From assembly GCF_022605165.1 (NCBI RefSeq), contig NC_063068.1:5642001-5706000 (forward strand): a stretch of DNA of 64,000 nt. Direction: 5' to 3'. The stretch's first letter is position 1, and every line of letters begins with the position of its first letter. Origin of the DNA: Purpureocillium takamizusanense (lineage: Eukaryota; Ascomycota; Sordariomycetes; Hypocreales; Ophiocordycipitaceae). Below the pieces are notes generated by a model that saw only the letters and a program-made list of their open reading frames with translations, was not told the origin of the DNA and made no database searches. Shown here in pieces: positions 60,200 to 64,000 of this stretch. The translations under genes and the position numbers were made by a program.

Positions 60200-61593
60200 T
60201 CAGGAGGTTTTGCTGAATCGGCGGCCGAACCAGCTTTTCCGCTGCTTCTCCGGGCTCTCTTGCCGGGATACTTGGCGCTTCAATACCGTCTGCTTCCTGG
60301 GAACAGCCGGCGCGCCGCCGTGTTGCTGCTGCTGCGGCTGTTGCTGTTGCTGCTGGGCTGGCGCAGGTGGCAAGGGATGGTTGTTGCCGCTATTGCCCCC
60401 TAACCCGACCGACAAGTTCGTAGCTTGATATGTTGGTGCCTGACTGAAGCCAATGCCATAGTCATGGACGGGCTCCTGGCGCTTGGCTGAGGATGTCCGG
60501 TCGATGGAGCTATTATCGCTGCTAGTTGGATCGGTCTGATAGCCTGCGGCATCCGAGATGCCGCTTTGCGCAGCCGACGTCACCGTCTCGTAAGAGCGAT
60601 CCTTGTGAGGCATGGGGTAAATGTTTTGCTGCTCCCTCCCATATGTCTGATAATGGCCCTCAGAATGCATGCGCTGTGCGCGCTCGCGAGCGTTGGGCCT
60701 TCCGTATCCATTACTGTAGCCACTGCCGTACCCCTGAGCGTCATAGTAGCTGCTTCTGTTGGCGCCGGGGGTCATGGCTCCGTAGCTGCTTTCGGCCCGG
60801 AACGATGCCGGTCGACTGCCGTAATAGCTATCCTGGGGGAATCGAGGCTGAGATTGCGGATGAAAGCTGCTCCGCCGGTTCCACGCCGCCACCGACTCCG
60901 TATCTGTCTTCTGGTAAGCTGTCAGGTCCGGGTGTTGAGAGTGAGTCCATACCTGATCGATACATGGATTTGCGACTGTATCCACCGTCAATGGCAGCTT
61001 CGAAGCTTCGAATGGTGTCGAGCGGTCGTTCCCAACGACTGCGAGTAGGATTCGACTTGTCGGGATCGGCTATGCTCATAGTTAGTACGGCTTCTGCCCT
61101 GGGATCGAAAGGCCACTGACCGATTGGATTGCCCCAGGTATCTTTGTGCTGCATCGACCGCAGTGGGACATGAGACGTCTGCGTCATCATGGCGGCGACC
61201 GTTGCTGCGTCCATGGATTAGCGATGACTCGGACGCCCGAAAAAGTGTGTAAAGTGGCAAAAACGACGTAGTTCCACGAGGCCGCTGGGCCTGCAATAGA
61301 GATGAAGACTCACAGGGCTCTGCCTCGTTGATGGCCAGCGACGGGTCCGCCTTGGTGTGTAAGCGTCTTGCCTCCTTCTCCTCGTGGGTCTCGTAGAAGT
61401 CCGACTTGCTGCCTCCACTGTGATGCGACTTGTCAGATCGGAAGCTGAAGCTGCGCGGCTTGGCCCGAGGGTTGGTCTGCTGCTGCGATGGTTGGGAGTA
61501 CTGCAGCTGAGCGTGTTGCTGCGGTTGGACCAGCCGCTGCTGCTGAGGCGGCTGGGCGGAAGGATAGTGATACGGCTCCGAATGAGACGCCAT
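60200..61593 (-). CDS. DUF2406 fungal protein
   Basis: Four exons, 61593-61314, 61204-61121, 61069-60953 and 60903-60200, give 394 aa. The family core is split by the introns: DPSLAINEAEPS, then VPLRSMQHKDTWGNPI, then ADPDKSNPTRSRWERPLDTI and RSFEAAIDGGYSRK. The N-terminus is Gln/His/Ser-rich. The long tail is Tyr/Gly/Ser-rich with a Gln run and ends QRKSWFGRRFSKTS, a basic C-terminal motif common in this family. Yeast members are cytosolic or bud-associated proteins of unknown function. Intron 3 has two in-frame acceptors 15 nt apart (exon starting at 60918 or 60903); I chose 60903 because a CTGAC branch site sits just upstream and the intron then has a normal 49 nt. Confidence 0.88.
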
Positions 61594-64000
61594 GACCCCG
61601 GGTGAGGAGACGCTCCTGTTTTATTGAGCCGAACGATGGAGAACCAGGGGGCCCTGGTACAAACTGTCCAGGAGTCGTAGGCGGAGACTGATCGGTGCGA
61701 TCGAGTCAATGGCGGGAGCGCGCAGAAAGATGGGGTGCCCAGAAGGATGGGGCAAGGCCTAAGGAAGCCGGGGTCGGCTAAACGGAGACACCCTGACACA
61801 GTGGCCCAAGAGCGACGACTACAGGCGCAATGTCCTTGTTCCTGGCTGGGATAGTTCTGGGTAGAGATTTGTTGTGCGTTTTGGTGGAGGAGAAGCCGCC
61901 TCGAGAAAAAGTTGGGGTGATGGTAAAGGCTGCTTCCGGTGTTTGGCTGTCGAGCGACTGTTCTCTGGCCGCTGATCTGGCTGCGGACGGCGCCACAGAG
62001 CACCAAAGGGGTCCGTTACAGCAACGACAGGGGGGGAGGGGGGGTGGGGGGGGAGTCCCTGTTGGCCAAAAATCAGGGAAAACGGAAGTGGTGTCGGGCG
62101 CAGGGGCGGGCCAGTGCCGAACGAACGTCGTATTGAGGAGCACCTGGTGACGGGCGCGAAGGAGCCAACTCGGCCGGCCGGGCAACGATGGGTGCCTTGG
62201 TAGCCGCGTGGGCGGGAGGTGCGGAATGCTGGATGAGTGTCTCGAGAATGCGGCCGGGACGCTTGCAGCGGCGATTCGTCAGCGGCTCCAAACTGCTGGG
62301 TGAACCGCGGCGCGATGTTAAGAAACAAGATTTTTGACAACTGTGTCGAGTCTGGCTCTTTGATGGTGCAGCGCAAGCAAACAGCTCGGCGCGACGTCAA
62401 ACGGATCTTGCTTTGTTGGACGTCACTTTGGTCGCAAGGGCGACGATGCTGGAGACGGGTCTCGACCAAGAGGAAATGTTGCCGGACTGCGCCTTGACGT
62501 CAGCGCAGCGCGGTGTCAATGTCTCACGGGACTCCAGGCTCTGGGAACGGTTGCCCGGGAGGCGCGTGTTCCAGGCTAAGACAGCGTGGGTGTCTCTCGC
62601 GGAGCCTTGAGGCGGTTCGCAATATTCAGCGTCTTCCGAAAGCGTCTGGAAGGAAGCCCGTATTGGGGACCCTGGTCAGAAGACCCCCAGCTGCGCGTTC
62701 CCGCTGCGGATTCCGCCTCTCGACCTTTCGAGTCCACTGTGGACCTGATGAGGACGGGATCTAAAGTGCCTGGTTGCTAGTGCGGCAAGGCGGTATTGAG
62801 GCCGCTGCGATTGCTCCCGGAGTACGTAGCGTGCACCGGTCGAATGACGCTTGCTGGAGGCACTTGGCCGGACAGTTGGAGGCGGGGTGGCTAACGTCTT
62901 TTTTAGGCACCACAACTCAACGTGCTGGAGGCTGCCGAGGCGACCCGCTTCTTCGCCGAGATGCGATTGTCTCGGTGACTCTTCCGGGGAAAAGAAGCAA
63001 GGACAGGACTAGGTGATTTATAAATGCCAAAGGCACGTAAATGGCGTGCAGAACTATCGTGTGTCGTGCCCGTGCGGAAGCGCCGTGCGGGGGCGAGACG
63101 GGACGATGCTGAGAATCGACGGCTGTCGTGCTCGGGTCGAACCGCAGATGTCTATGAAGTGCGACGATGCTTGCTGCTGTGGGCAGCCGCTCTCAAAAAG
63201 CTGATGAAGCGGGTTGATTAAAGACGAAGGTTGAGGACCAGCTCGTTGGTGCGTGGTCGAGGGGCTGGCTGAATTTTTGATTGCGCAAATACGAGGCGGT
63301 AATGGGAGTCTCGTCCGGACGAGGTACGACAGGTAGATGGATCGGGGGGGAGAGAGGGGAAGAGCGAGCGAGCGAGAAGACAGGAGCGACGACAAGAAGC
63401 AGAGAGCTCCAGAGGAAACGAGAGACAGTCCCGGTCGGCGGTTTCGAGGACACGGAGAAGCGACTCGCTGGCAGGAAGGAGGCAGGGAAGCAGGGCATTA
63501 AATCGGAGGCAGGCACATTCAGCCAAGCGTTTCCAAATCGATCGCCTTGGAGGACGCGCAATGGGAAGGCAGGATGGGGATGGAGACTTTGCCGCCCAGC
63601 TGCCGCCAACGAACTGCCCCCCCACCACCACCACCACCATCCGAATGGAAGGTGCGAGGTACGAGGAAACTGCTGCAGCTGCCAATTGCCCGCACGGTGC
63701 GGCTGCCCAGACTATGGATGGCCTGCAGCAAAAGGCGCGCTCCAGGATAGGAGAGCACAGTACAATACCTGCACCACCTTGCGTAGACTGAGCAATTGGC
63801 AACTGCGCACTCCTCATCGTAGGCACGTAGCCCCATAGCGCTGGCCTTTTTTTTTTTTTTTTTCGTGAATACCTTATTTCCTTCCTTCTTCTCAGCCGTT
63901 CATTGCCGCCATCCATTGCATTGCTCATGTTACGTACCACTTGGGTACCTGCCCATCCGCCATCCCACCCTCTTTATCTTGTGCTTCCCGCTGCCCTCCA
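61594..64000. other. Terminal intergenic region
   Basis: 2.4 kb upstream of the DUF2406 gene, running to the window end. It contains G-rich DNA at 62020-62056, (CCA)n near 63619-63639, and a 17-T run at 63847-63863. No coding frame is supported; the far right may be the leader of a gene beyond the window. Confidence 0.5.
63847..63863. repeat. 17-T homopolymer
   Basis: Seventeen consecutive T near the right edge of the window. Confidence 0.9.

Noticed and set aside
63110..63150. T-arm-like sequence (GGTTCGACCC) on the minus strand
   Set aside because: The flanking stem does not pair and no A-box lies upstream.
1..64000. CRISPR arrays, insertion sequences, long terminal repeats, rRNA genes
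   Set aside because: No direct-repeat/spacer pattern, transposase or reverse-transcriptase motifs, or rRNA sequence seen; tandem repeats present are simple microsatellites or the coding minisatellite.

Overview
The window reads as nuclear DNA of a filamentous ascomycete, most likely a GC-rich Sordariomycete (Hypocreales-like). The evidence is short introns (mostly 48-150 nt) with GTRNGY donors and YAG acceptors, C/G-ending codons, CT-rich leaders, and fungal-specific genes: a class IV chitin synthase, an Skt5-type activator, DUF2406, Rtc3, and Vma21 with a dilysine tail. The genus is an inference. I see no bacterial, viral or transposon-coding sequence.

I can support fifteen protein genes; fourteen are complete. 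From left to right they are: a TUG/ASPL-type UBX protein (-, cut by the left edge exactly where its UBX domain begins); proteasome beta3 PUP3 (+); a SERCA-type Ca2+-ATPase (-); a Dbl-family RhoGEF with DH and PH domains (+); an Rtc3-like SBDS-fold protein (+); a small four-helix membrane protein (-); an uncharacterised 239-aa protein with a possible XPF/ERCC1-like (Spo16-like) fold (-); an OPA3-family protein (-); polo-like kinase (+); class IV chitin synthase (-); Skt5/Chs4-type Sel1-repeat activator with a CaaX box (+); a Myb/SANT-like protein with a coding minisatellite (+); a Fun30/SMARCAD1 chromatin remodeller with a CUE domain (-); the V-ATPase assembly factor VMA21 (+); and a DUF2406 protein (-). 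I derived exon boundaries by matching protein families to splice signals, and every complete model closes in frame.

The layout is mostly housekeeping and cell-biology genes separated by unusually long gene-free tracts: 17.2-22.0 kb, 33.8-42.1 kb and 44.5-52.4 kb. These tracts are rich in microsatellites and homopolymers. I find no convincing coding, tRNA or rRNA signal in them.

The most suggestive functional grouping is the class IV chitin synthase and its likely prenylated activator. They are adjacent protein-coding genes, divergently transcribed from one 8.3-kb intergenic region. Other points of note are a proteasome gene whose start codon is alone on a 3-nt exon followed by a 19-nt microexon, C-terminal KKXX ER-retrieval signals on both the Ca2+ pump and VMA21, a possible meiotic XPF-like protein, and a six-copy 21-bp coding repeat.
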